DNA of 64,000 nucleotides, taken from NCBI RefSeq assembly GCF_040954835.1, contig NC_090697.1:4600501-4664500 (forward strand), written 5' to 3'. A program made the position numbers and the translations under genes. Under the pieces are notes generated by a model. It was not told the DNA's origin. It was given only the letters and a program-made list of their open reading frames with translations, and did not search any database. This document shows, in pieces, positions 48,661 to 58,664 of this stretch; the first letter of the stretch is position 1; each line of letters begins with the position of its first letter. The DNA is from Lepisosteus oculatus. Taxonomy: Eukaryota; Chordata; Actinopteri; Semionotiformes; Lepisosteidae.

Positions 48661-49841
48661 AGGGAGGGGTTCTGTTTTTTTCATGATCTGATGAGAAATG
48701 ATTGATGTCTTTAACTCAGTCAAAACAATTGAGGTACCAAGATGAGCGGACTTACTCTCCAAGATACATAAAAATGAAAAGCCTTTGAGAAACTGTTAAC
48801 ATTTGTTGCTATCAAGTCAGACGTCTGAGCTATGTCATTTGGAATAAAAGGAGGACAATTCAGAGTTGATGTCCCAAAGCCAGAAAATGATTCAGTCTGC
48901 TGCCATGTGAATAGTAGTTTTGTCTAACCTTATGTATAAAGCAATCTGCCCCCCATCTGAGCAAAGGCTTTGAGTTATTTCTTAGTGATATCATGTTCAA
49001 ACTGTGTCAAAGAAAGAACTTTTAGAGTGTGTTCACGGAGAATTAATTTAGGTTGCAATTATTTAATTTAATGCACATTGTGTTTGTAGTCATTATTAGG
49101 AAATAGTATGACAATTCTCCTGACAATTCTTATTTTTATAGACAGAGTGCAGAGGCGAAAGTCATCTTCATAGCAGTACATGAGAGGCTAAATACCATCA
49201 AGGTGTATTTATAAGTTTGTGATCTTGATAATTGGTAGCAAGGTTCTCAAGAGGGAGGTTTTGTAGTTCCCATTCAGATTTTGCCTTTGCAAGAAGTTTA
49301 CTCAATACCGGTAGCAAACAAACCATTTATACAGAGGTCAATACTTTCTGGGAACCTGTGCTTCCTTCAGCACAGGAGAGATTGTTCGTTCAAGATTACG
49401 TAGTGTCCATTGTGTCCGTAAAACACACCTCTAGCCTCCCTATGCAGGGAGCTTAGCAGCCCAGTTGAGTTTACAGATAAGGTTCACGTAGAAGTCTACA
49501 GGTAGTTTAGACTTTTGTTTATGTTTTGGTGTTTTGGTTATTGTACCTTCTAATTAAAAGAGCAGTCAGTTTGTCAGAACCTGCTACCCTCTCACATACC
49601 ATTATAATGAAACTGAAGTGTAGATTATCAAGAAAAGCAAAAAAAATTGTAAAATGGAAAACCCCCCACTCACTCAAATCTCCCACATTCATGCACACTG
49701 AAGATACTTGCTGCCAACCAACAAATCAATACTGAGCAACAAAAAATACTGCAACAAATTCACCAAGGTATTATCAGGAAAATCATTTTTGTATCAGGTG
49801 TACTGACATTTTACTGAACAGACATAAGTAAATTCATAATG
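48661..49841. other. Intergenic stretch
   Basis: No gene supported. Open frames of up to 74 codons look like chance. Confidence 0.4.

Positions 49842-49912
<71 letters not shown>
49842..49912. repeat. (TAA)n microsatellite, about 71 bases
   Basis: Roughly 23 uninterrupted ATA/TAA units directly abutting the 3' end of the minus-strand SINE at 49913. It is most simply the expanded A/T-rich tail of that SINE. Confidence 0.95.
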
Positions 49913-49913
<1 letters not shown>

Positions 49914-50112
49914 TCACTTTATTAACCCTTTACAATTTCTTACATTAGGAATTATCTTTTCGCATACCCCAGCTTGCTCTTCATGAGACACACAGATAGG
50001 GAGAGAGCCTGGGGTCAGAGCGCAGGGTCTGCCATTGTACGGCGCCCCTGGGGCAGTTGGGTAAAGGGCCTTGCTCAGGGGTCCAATGGAGTAGGATTCT
50101 TCTGCCGGCTGC
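49913..50112 (-). repeat. tRNA-derived SINE, second family, copy 2 (head lost)
   Basis: Reverse complement of 43540-43745: GCCGGCAGAAGAATCCTACT, CTGAGCAAGGCCCTTTACCC, CATGAAGAGCAAGCTGGGGT and the end AATAAAGTGATG joined to (TTA)n. The tRNA-like head is missing or diverged beyond 50112. Confidence 0.8.
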
Positions 50113-50292
50113 TTACATTTGTTATCAATGGTGGTGCTTGTTGTGAAAGCCACAGGTTAATGTCACATCTCCAAACATTGCTGTGCGCCAGCTTGTAGAC
50201 TCTTTTGTGATTCTGTCTCATTCTCTTTTCAGATGCTAGACTAAAAGCCTGTTCACTGGTCTTTGAGCCCTTAAATTCGCACGTCATCTTGG

Positions 50293-50687
50293 TGTCACGA
50301 ACCGCATTCCCAGGAGCACCTCTCACCCCCAACACCCGCGCACTAATCACTCGATCCTCATTCCTCACGCTCTTCCCTGTTTATACCCTCTCACTCCGCT
50401 CACTAGTGAGAATTACCCTGGGCTTTCTCTGGTGCGCACTACTACGCTCAACCTGATTTCTGGCTACCCAACCTTGTTTCCTCCTGCTTCAACTTCGCCT
50501 TGCTTCTCGTTTTGGATTTGGATACTCTCGACCTGACTCTTGTGATACCCGACCTGGTTCTTCTACCTCGACTTCAACTTTTGCACTTTAGCTTTGGGAT
50601 TTGGATGCCAATCCCTTGCTACTACCTACAGTACAGTCTCAGCGCCGCATAGGGTCCAGCCAGGTGCTCCTAACGCCATCCCTGACA
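50293..50687 (+). mobile_element. Solo LTR (395 bp) with 5-bp target duplication
   Basis: Begins TGTCACGAACCGC and ends CATCCCTGACA (short inverted TGTCA/TGACA ends), and is flanked by an exact 5-bp duplication CTTGG (50288-50292 and 50688-50692). It is GC-richer than its surroundings, with a TTTATACCC TATA-like site near 50380. No internal retrotransposon sequence adjoins either side, so it is a solo LTR left by recombination between two LTRs. Probably Ty3/gypsy-type. Orientation is tentative. Confidence 0.8.
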
Positions 50688-50692
50688 CTTGG

Positions 50693-51860
50693 TTCATGGC
50701 ACAGATAATCCATTGTGCTTAAGTCGGGCAACAAGAGTATGCATAGTCTTTTGAGATGAAAACTGGTTCTGATCATCCGTATCTACATATACTAAAACTC
50801 TTCCCTTGGAGGAGGAGGTCCCATTAGGCAGACTTCTGTGGAAGATGTTCCAACAAAGTAATGAAATAGCAAGAGATGAGTAGCCAAAGAAGACCAGTTT
50901 ATTATATTAGTTATATATTCAGCTGTGTCACTCATCTTCTTCCAACATGGAAGAAGCAACATATTGTGAGTTCCACTTCTCTTCAGATTCAAACCACCAG
51001 CAATTTAGCCTTACCTAAATGTCAAAACCTAATCTTTGAAAACTGAAATCTTCAAAAACTGAAAAATGGTGTTTATGAGCACAAAAGAGACTAGAAGTAA
51101 TGAAGAGACAACTGTTTTTTTTTCATTTATGAGGAAAGCTTTATTTCCTTTTAGTCCCCACCAGACAGTGCCTGTGTCTGTCTGATTTAAAGAAACAGTT
51201 CTCACAATTGTGTATCAGGTTTAGAGAGCAGACTGTGTCTTGAAGGGTCTTTGGTATTTAGAAACCAGCACTATCACAATACGTACTGTAATCTGCCATG
51301 TTTCCATAAGATTAAAGTAATGTTGGTCTAACTTTGAGGGGACAAGTGAGGATAGAGTTTTGGACTGAAGGAGGTCTTGTGTGTTTATCTAAAGTGTTTA
51401 TGTGTTGTAAAAAATATTTGACTTTTTTACAACACATGTGCCTCCTCATTACTCTGCCCTCAGAAAGAATCCAAGTGTTCTAGATCAGTTTCCATTCTGG
51501 AATATAGGATGTTTTTTATTTTTTATATTTATTAAACACCCCGCCCTGCCCACCTAAAGTATAGATATTGTATTAGTCATAACAGATTATAGGTACCTAC
51601 TGTAGCTTGACTTTATAACTTTACCAAATATTACTGGTAGTACTGTACAGTATGTCACAAATACTGTAAAAACCTAACACGTGGCTTAACTCCTAAAGAA
51701 GCAAAAGTTATTTCTAAAATAAAGTGATACCAAAAGTTCTAAATTATTATTATTATTATTATTATTAGGATTATTAAGACTACTGCTAGTAATACTATTA
51801 TTACTTTTATTAGCCACTCTAAAATGATCAGTGTCAAGATATTTGATGAAAATGTATGTG
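50693..51860. other. MOXD1 upstream region
   Basis: No gene. Contains a perfect ~15-bp hairpin at 51400-51437 and an (ATT)n run at 51745-51767. The rest is AT-rich unique DNA. Confidence 0.4.
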
Positions 51861-52270
51861 CAGGGTACCCGCTGACATTTCGGTTTTAACTAATCCAAGC
51901 GCTCCTCTTTGAAACCCAAGAAGAAAGAAACGACAGATCATACCGTAATACAAAAACAAAAAACAACACAAAAGCCATTTGGAGAAAAAAATGACCATAG
52001 AGTTGAGAGCAGGACGTGTCGCTGCAGATCAGAAAGCACTTGCACAAGTTTCGACAGTCTCGATGGGAGGATGAGATGGTTGTTTCTAGTGAGCTGTGCT
52101 GCTAGATCGTTTTTTGCCGGATCGCTCGCTTTCAGTGCTGCTTGCCAGCTAGAAACGGTCAATCAGGATCTGCGGCATTTACAGTACATTCGTTTCCTGG
52201 GAAATCAAGATTTAAAAATCAGTGTTTTAACACGTGAATGCTGGAAGTGATTTAAGTGAAAGGATCCAGC
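51861..52270 (+). promoter_or_regulatory. MOXD1: Probable MOXD1 promoter / 5' UTR region
   Basis: CpG-enriched compared with the 1 kb to the left (several CG in 52015-52200) and immediately before the MOXD1 start codon. It includes CACGTG at 52231 (E-box) and an upstream ORF at 52071-52250. No TATA box is evident. The transcription start cannot be placed from sequence. Confidence 0.45.
52071..52250 (+). CDS. Upstream ORF of MOXD1, 59 residues, signal-peptide-like start
   Basis: ATG with A at -3 opens a 59-codon frame ending 20 bases before the MOXD1 ATG. It starts MRWLFLVSCAARSFFAGSLA, a hydrophobic N-terminus resembling a signal peptide, and continues FSAACQLETVNQDLRHLQYI to a short basic end. 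The frame is open further upstream to 51909. No homology is recognised. It could be a regulatory uORF, a chance frame in 5' UTR, or a micropeptide. It is not in frame with MOXD1. Confidence 0.3.
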   Translation: MRWLFLVSCAARSFFAGSLAFSAACQLETVNQDLRHLQYIRFLGNQDLKISVLTRECWK

Positions 52271-52543
52271 ATGGCACTGCCAAACTGCTCTCCTGCCCTT
52301 ACTTGTATCGTCATTTTTGGATTTTACCCGTCGTTTTGCACCAAAGGAGGTTTCTGGCATTCGACAGTGTTGGATGATCAGGGGAAATACCACATGAAAT
52401 GGAAACATAATGAAAGCAGAATTACCTTTGAAATTGAAGTGGAAACTAGAGGCTATATTGGATTCGGACTATCTCCCAATGGAGCAATGGCGTTATCAGA
52501 CATTGTAATTGGTGGAGTGGAGCTTGGGAAACCTTATATACAG
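52271..52543 (+). CDS. MOXD1: MOXD1 exon 1 coding part
   Basis: 91 codons from ATG (A at -3, G at +4, strong context) to the GTATGA donor. Encodes the signal peptide MALPNCSPALTCIVIFGFYP and the first half of the DOMON domain (WHSTVLDDQGKYHMKWKHNE; TRGYIGFGLSPNGAMALSDI). An in-frame GTG lies 15 bases earlier, but the ATG is preferred. Confidence 0.93.
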
Positions 52544-55500
52544 GTATGAAAATGAACGTCCTTCTTTGTAATACACACCTTTTATGATTAGACTTGCATC
52601 ACAGAATCTTCTCTGTAAGGAATCCCAGGTGCTCTAAGCCAGTTGCCAGTTTTGATTTGTACAAAATGTGAAAGTTTTAAAAATGCACAGTTGTTTTTCA
52701 ATATCCTGCGTCTTTAATGATTAATAGCGTTTATTGCTCTTTAACCGCCTGCAATATGTCGCAAGCCTTCTGCTATAATAATTTGTTTTAAACTCAATTC
52801 TAAACAGAAACCTTTATGCTTTACGAACAGCCGAAAGTGTGGTGAGAAGGGCTACTGTCAGTAAAACTAAAACAAAGCTAAAACATCGATTCGGAAATTG
52901 ACTTCTGAAATCCGCAACGTGATCAAATAGTGCCGCTATGCTGAATGTTAACTTTTAATGTCATTAAAGGCGTGTGGGTCAATAGTCAGGAAAAACGGAA
53001 CACTTTAGTTTCCACTCTTGGAATAAACTTCAGAATGAGATTGATTGATATTTATTAGTAGGGAAGGTTAGTTTTGCATTTTTTATGATTTTCAGTTTTG
53101 TCTCGTTATAACATTTCAGGAAAAGTTCTTGAACACTGGTTCTTTTTTAATTGAACGTGTTTCTGATTATCTTTCAGTTTTACTTCGAAATCTGTACTAA
53201 TACACGCATAGTATTGTGAATTTAATAAGCATAACTGCAAATTAAATGGTGCTGCGAACATATTTCAATGTAGGACTCTCATAGTTTCTTTTACTGCATT
53301 AGGAATACGGCGGAGCGTTGAGGGTATCACTGGATCGCATTGAAAGTATTTGGAGGAGCAGAATGAAAAGATAAGATAAAAACCCATAGAAAACGATGTT
53401 TTCTGACTTTCATCAAGGAGTAGCTGTGTAATAGAATTCTGGCTATAATAATCATTGCAACAAAAAAAAAACATACCGTATCAGGGGAATGTTACATGGT
53501 TAAACATTGTGTATACTCTATTTTGAATGTGTAAGGCCACTAGTTCCTTTAGTTATTAAGTTATGAAATTGTGTAACAGGTGTCACTGTATGGCTCCAGT
53601 TACCATTCACACCTACTGTATTATTACAAATAACTACTTGACCATCAGGAAAAAGAGAAGTCACAAAAGGTCATTAAGTGAAGAGAAATATACATTGTTA
53701 TACATTTTCTAAAAAAAAACAAGGGTGCACAATGTGATGGCCTGTGACTTCAGGATCACTACAAATTTAATTACAAATAGACAATGACCTATTGTCACGG
53801 ACGTCCAAAGGGACTAACCGTGGGGAGCAGTAGAGCGGAAAAAGACCCATATGCGTAGCGGCGAGACGGGAAAAAGGCCCGGGCTCGTTAGTGCAAAGAG
53901 TTCAGGAATGCCGTATAGAAACCTATGCCCTCAGGGAGCGGACGTGGGGCGCCCTGGTGCTAGGCGGGTCTCAGGACATCCGAACGTCAATGCTGAGCGA
54001 GGACAGAGTGCAAGACCCGGAAATATATAGCCCAAGGGAAAGAGAGGGACAGGAAGGACAGCAGACCAGAAACTAGGGACAGGACAGAGAAGGAGCGCCC
54101 TCTGGCTGCAGAGGGCGTGACACCTATTTGCCAAAGTTAATTAAAATCAATAATGCAATGCATTATAACTCAATATAATGTTCTACTGCAGTACGTATTG
54201 CATTAAATCATTGTATATTTTGTAAATCCATGGTAGCCTACACATATTAGTGTTCAAAATGTAATCAACCATTTTCTCCAAACTCAAGAAGTACACTTCA
54301 AAATGCACAGAAGCATTTAAATAAAAAATTCACTGCAAAGTACAACAATGTCTCCTGGTTGTGTTTTTGTTCTTGCCCTTTAAGCATCATGTTTGTTTTA
54401 TGATGAGTAAGACTCTAGTCTTACTGATAAATGGCCTGTAGCCAAACCACCAAGATGAATGATTTTGTCAGACCCCATGAACCAGGCGTGGCAGTGCCTG
54501 TTCATGAAGTTCCTGGGGCTGACAGTAGCAGAAGATCAGACATTGCAGATAGGAAACAGGAAAATCACAGCAATTCCATACTAATGTAAAAGGTGTACTG
54601 AGATGAAGATGCATCCTTCTAGATCAGGGATGTACATCTCATGTCTAAGAGAGATGCATTGTCTGCAAAGTTGCAACCTATGTCCTAGAACGACATTATA
54701 GGCGAAATCCAGATTAACACATATCAAGCAAAATGTACCAAACTGCAGTTCAGAATGAATGAACATAAACTCCAAAATATCTTTGTAATGCCACACTGAC
54801 AATCTCAAAAATCAGTCCTCTCAGTGTTGCCTCTTAAACTTCTAATGTAATAAAAGAAGGAGAGATACTTGTAGTGGCATATTCTGATACTGTACCTCTA
54901 ACCCATTGAAATGTCTGTGTGTACTCTAAAACATCTTTGTTGTCATACTTTGGGCTCAGAACAATGCAAGGCAAAGGTAGATTCCTGAGTCAATAAGCAC
55001 CAATATTCTGCATTTCTCGATTTTATTTTGGAAGTTCCTTGATTATTAAAAAGCGTATACTGTAGCTACTTCTTACTTACGGAGTACTTGTATATAAATA
55101 TCTGTCTCGATGTTTACTTTTCTTGTGAAAAAAAATAGAATATAGTGTTGCAGTGCAGGTCAATTTGATATCTCATGATAAATTAACTTTTTAAAACATT
55201 TTGTTCTGGATTCAAACAATTACATAGTGCTATGATTGTCATATAGTATAAAGTTGCTAGTAATTCTCTCATGGCAGGTGATCTGGGTGCACTTAATTCT
55301 CTTACTCCCCTGTCTGACACTGTAATCAAATCATCATACTTGCCTGGTTAGAGAGGACATCTCTGGTATTGGCCTCAAATGATTGTTGACGTTTTACTTT
55401 GCTGAGCACTGTCATTTTATTACTCTTGATGGTTTTAGTTCTGAGGTTGGAGTGGCTACATCTGGTGTTCCACAGGGCTCAATACTGGTCCCTCTGCTGT

Positions 55501-58500
55501 TTTGTTTTACTTATGCATTTCCTTTTTTCCAAATACTGAAATTACATGGACTGGAATATAATTTCTGTGCAGATGATACCGAAATCTAGATCCACACTAG
55601 ACTGATATTGAGGTAGAAATTTCCAGTTCTCTCTGATTGGTCATCCTAATTGCATCCTAATTGGGGTTATTGGTTTCCTCCCTTCTGTTACAGTAAATCA
55701 AACCATTGCTTTGATGGGACTGTGCATTTTTTTATTGCAAAGTGAATGTTTTGAAGGTAATTTTGGTGATGATGGTGGCTATGCATTTTATGATTTAGTC
55801 AGTATTTCATCTGTTTACTTTCGTGCCCACTTTTTAGTGAGTAACAGGTCTTTTTGTTTGTTAACATCATCATTCCAAAAGAACAATACAAAAGAACTCA
55901 TTGTCAGCATTGTTTTTAAACCCAGCTTGATATAAGGGCTCTTAACGATTGATTTTTTCATATATGTCTATGTGATTTTTCTTATGTTCTTTTTACAGTT
56001 CAATATTGTTAAAGTGCTTTGAGATCATATTTTATATATTTTAAAGGTACTATATAAAAATAAAGTTCAACTAAAGCTTACATTGTTATATTAAATAAAG
56101 TTTAAAGTTCATTATTATGATAAGATAGATGAACAAATATTAGTATTGGTATCTAATTTAGACAATGCTATTGTATAATACGGTCATCCGACGGCTCAGA
56201 AATATACCAAGCTGTGATCTCATCACATGTCAGAACATAATGTCAAAGGTAAGTCCCATGCTGCAAAATTAAAAAAAAAAACATTTTTTTCCGATCGAGC
56301 CTTACTGTATGTATATACTGTATGTAGCTTTTTTATAATGGATAGCTACTGTATTTAGGTAGTGCATACAAAGAGTGAGTAGAGTTATTTTCTTACTATA
56401 CTGTATATACATACTGTACAGTATGAGTGCTAGAGTATGTCTGCTTTTATTTCTTCTATTCCTTGTCAAGACTGGCATGGACTTCCACACAGGGTTTTGC
56501 ATAGGTTTTGTCCAGTAGGATTCATCAATACATATTTGGTTAACACCCCCAGTTAGCACTGTTTTGTTTTCCCCGGGAAAAGTTCGTATTTGAAGATTTA
56601 AACATTCTTGGTGGATGCCAGGCTTAAACAGCTTCTTATGAGTCAACGCCCATATGAGGTAAAGTATGAGCTGGCAGAATTGAGGGGTGGGAGTTGCCAC
56701 AGACATCTCATTGGGTTAAGGGTGGATTTGAGATTCGAGGTGACTCCATGTGCTGTAAAGAAGGGGAAAAGAAAAGGAAGGTGATGAAAAACCTCTGTGA
56801 AGTTCTGTTGCTGAATAAGTTACTTTTGATACTCAACACTTTTGTCATTTCCTGAAAGGGTTTATAGCAGTCTCGCCGCGGACGTAAAGGGATCAGGATC
56901 GGAAATGCTACATGAACCCGGACAGCACAAGAGAAGCTTAGAGTAATTAAATCAGTGGTAAAATATAATTTATCGAAATGTTTAATAAATTGCACAAAGA
57001 CAAAATAGCAATTTAATTTGGCTCCAGGGTGGGAATTAATGCGAAGTTTTAAGTTATCACCACCCTTTTAACAATGAAAATACTCAGCACCAGATGCAAT
57101 AAAAAGAACAAACATAACCACAGAGCCTTTTGAAGGTTTTATTTGTCTCTGTATACATGTATCACCCATGTGGGTCCTGCTGTTCAGATGTGGAAGACGT
57201 AGGTCCCCACCTATTTGTGTAGCATTCTGCAGTCCTGTAGGAAGAAAGGGGTTAAAGAAATGTAATGAATAATATTTCATATTATTTCAAAAGCATTTGT
57301 TTTGAAATAATATCGTTTCAAAATGATAAAATTCCCTAGAGGGAGTCTGTCGTGTTTCATTTGTAATATTTTCAACAGGACTATTTTGTAAGCACGAGCA
57401 GACAACTCCGCAAAGACGATCAGCAGAATTACCATCTGGAGTACGCAATGGAGAATAATACACACACTGTCCTGGCTTTCAGCAGAGACCTCCACACATG
57501 TGACAGAAATGACAAGCCCATTACGGTATGTGCTTGAAAAGGCTGCTTAATAACCCTGCACAACACAGCCAGTGAGCAATCAAACAGTTTAATTTTTTTC
57601 AGTGACTAAAAACATTGGAGCAAACCCTGCTTTGGGGGCAAATATATCACAATTAATCTGACATTAAAGAAGAAATATAAGACTTGGGCATGTCCATCAG
57701 TTATGAATCAAAGGAAATCTTGTCATCAAAAACACTGCTAAAATACCTGTTCACTAAGTTAGAAATAGCAGCTTTAATCACTGCTTGTGTTCTTCATAAC
57801 CAGGAGAGCACTGTGAGAGTGATATGGGCCTATCACACTGAGGATTGTGGAGCTGCTGGACCACAATACCATGGAGTAAACAGGGGAAGGAAGAGCCTGC
57901 GGTTACTCAACCCTGGGGGTCATACAGCCGCCCCCTCTGAGACGGCTTCCTTTGACTTAAGAAACCTTAATGTAAGTAGCTGAACTGAAAAGGGTCCAAA
58001 ACCTTTTAACTCCAAAGGGTGTATGGCTTTTAAATTACACATGTAGGCTGTGATGTTCCTATCATCTCACAACCTCTTTTAATTCAAATTCTTTGACATT
58101 TTCCAAAGACAACCAGGTGCATTTCACCTCAGTCTTTGAAAGGCAAGTACAAGCAAAAAGGTCATGATAACCATGAATGGGTATTAATGGAAACGCTTTG
58201 ATTATTAAATATTTGTGTAATGTCAAAAGCAAAAATAGAATATTACTTTAATTTTCTTACACAGATATACATTTCTAAATGCTGCACTAATCTACCTCTG
58301 ATCTGGTAGTTTTATCACCAAAGAACTCACTAATCTCTTCCCGGAGGCTGTTATGCTATTACTATCTATTTTTGTCGGGATTTGTGAGAAACTAGAAGCA
58401 GTCGAATTTAAAGGGATAGAGCTTGCCTCGAAAAAATAGACAGGGATAGAAAGAAATTGCACAATTTAAAACCAAAACCATGTAAAGGAAACTATCTGAA

Positions 58501-58664
58501 AAAGTGGTGGTGACATAAATTACTGAATATTATGTTTTGTCTTTTTTACTAATTTCAATGTTGACATTTCAATAAAACAGGTTCCAGTGCCTTTTAAGGA
58601 TACAACCTACTGGTGCCAGTTGTTTAAATTCCCAGAACTTGACAGAAAACATCATGTCATCAGA
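52271..58664 (+). CDS. MOXD1: MOXD1 (DBH-like monooxygenase), exons 1-4, continues past window
   Basis: Exons 52271-52543, 57379-57525, 57804-57971 and 58581-58664 join without phase breaks (all introns phase 0) to 224 residues of a protein of about 610. Residues 1-24 are a likely signal peptide. About 30-150 form the DOMON domain (YIGFGLSPNGAMALSDIVIG, PYIQDYFVSTSRQLRKDD, YHLEYAMENNTHTVLAFSRD). Next come VRVIWAYHTED, NRGRKSLRLLNP and DTTYWCQLFKFPELDRKHHV, entering the first copper-monooxygenase domain. Catalytic copper ligands lie downstream of the window. Potential N-glycosylation sites are N47 and N117. The family hydroxylates small amines in the secretory pathway (DBH, PHM, TBH), but the MOXD1 substrate is not firmly established, and it is regarded as ER-resident. 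Intact as far as seen. Confidence 0.95.
52544..53787. other. MOXD1: MOXD1 intron 1, left part
   Basis: AT-rich intron DNA; no feature supported. Confidence 0.45.
53793..54122 (-). mobile_element. Solo LTR (330 bp) in MOXD1 intron 1, 5-bp target duplication
   Basis: Ends TGTCACGGACG ... GAGGGCGTGACA form a 7-bp inverted repeat (TGTCACG/CGTGACA), flanked by an exact 5-bp duplication CCTAT (53788-53792 and 54123-54127). It is GC- and CpG-rich against AT-rich flanks. In the minus direction CTATATATTTCC resembles a TATA box, so minus orientation is favoured. No internal retroelement sequence adjoins it. It differs in sequence from the solo LTR at 50293, apart from the TGTCACG start. Confidence 0.82.
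54128..55249. other. MOXD1: MOXD1 intron 1, middle part
   Basis: AT-rich intron DNA; nothing supported. Confidence 0.4.
55250..56090 (+). pseudogene. LINE (L2/Rex-type) reverse-transcriptase relic in MOXD1 intron 1
   Basis: The frame 55383-55589 reads FSSEVGVATSGVPQGSILVP followed by LLF, then LEYNFCADDTEI: the RT motifs SGVPQGSxLGPLLF and YADDT of non-LTR retrotransposons, with the catalytic ADD still visible. The frame closes just after. A LINE-like 3' tail (AAAGTGCTTTGAGATCATAT ... CTATATAAAAATAAAGTTCAA) lies at 56010-56070. Truncated and dead. Confidence 0.8.
56091..57378. other. MOXD1: MOXD1 intron 1, right part
   Basis: Intron DNA with several TACTGTA/TACAGTA palindromic runs (56300-56430) and no supported gene. 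It ends in the exon 2 acceptor at 57378. Confidence 0.4.
57379..57525 (+). CDS. MOXD1: MOXD1 exon 2
   Basis: 49 codons after TTTTCAACAG, donor GTATGT. Encodes DYFVSTSRQLRKDDQQNYHL and SRDLHTCDRNDKPIT, very close to the human YHLEYAMENSTHT region. Confidence 0.96.
57804..57971 (+). CDS. MOXD1: MOXD1 exon 3
   Basis: 56 codons after CATAACCAG, donor GTAAGT. Encodes ESTVRVIWAYHTEDCGAAG, PQYHGVNRGRKSLRLLNPGG and on to FDLRNLN, the end of DOMON and the linker. Confidence 0.96.
58581..58664 (+). CDS. MOXD1: MOXD1 exon 4
   Basis: 28 codons after AATAAAACAG, donor GTAAGT. Encodes VPVPFKDTTYWCQLFKFPEL and DRKHHVIR, the beginning of the N-terminal copper type II monooxygenase domain with its conserved TTYWC. 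Confidence 0.95.

Noticed and set aside
49842..49912. CRISPR-like or satellite array
   Set aside because: Plain trinucleotide repeat without spacers.
51909..52070. Extension of the MOXD1 upstream ORF to ATG at 51909
   Set aside because: The upstream part is Lys/Thr/Gln-rich from A-rich DNA and gives no protein-like signal; the start at 52071 fits better.
52256..52270. GTG at 52256 as the MOXD1 start
   Set aside because: The ATG at 52271 has a strong context and begins a plausible signal peptide; non-ATG starts are rare in this family.
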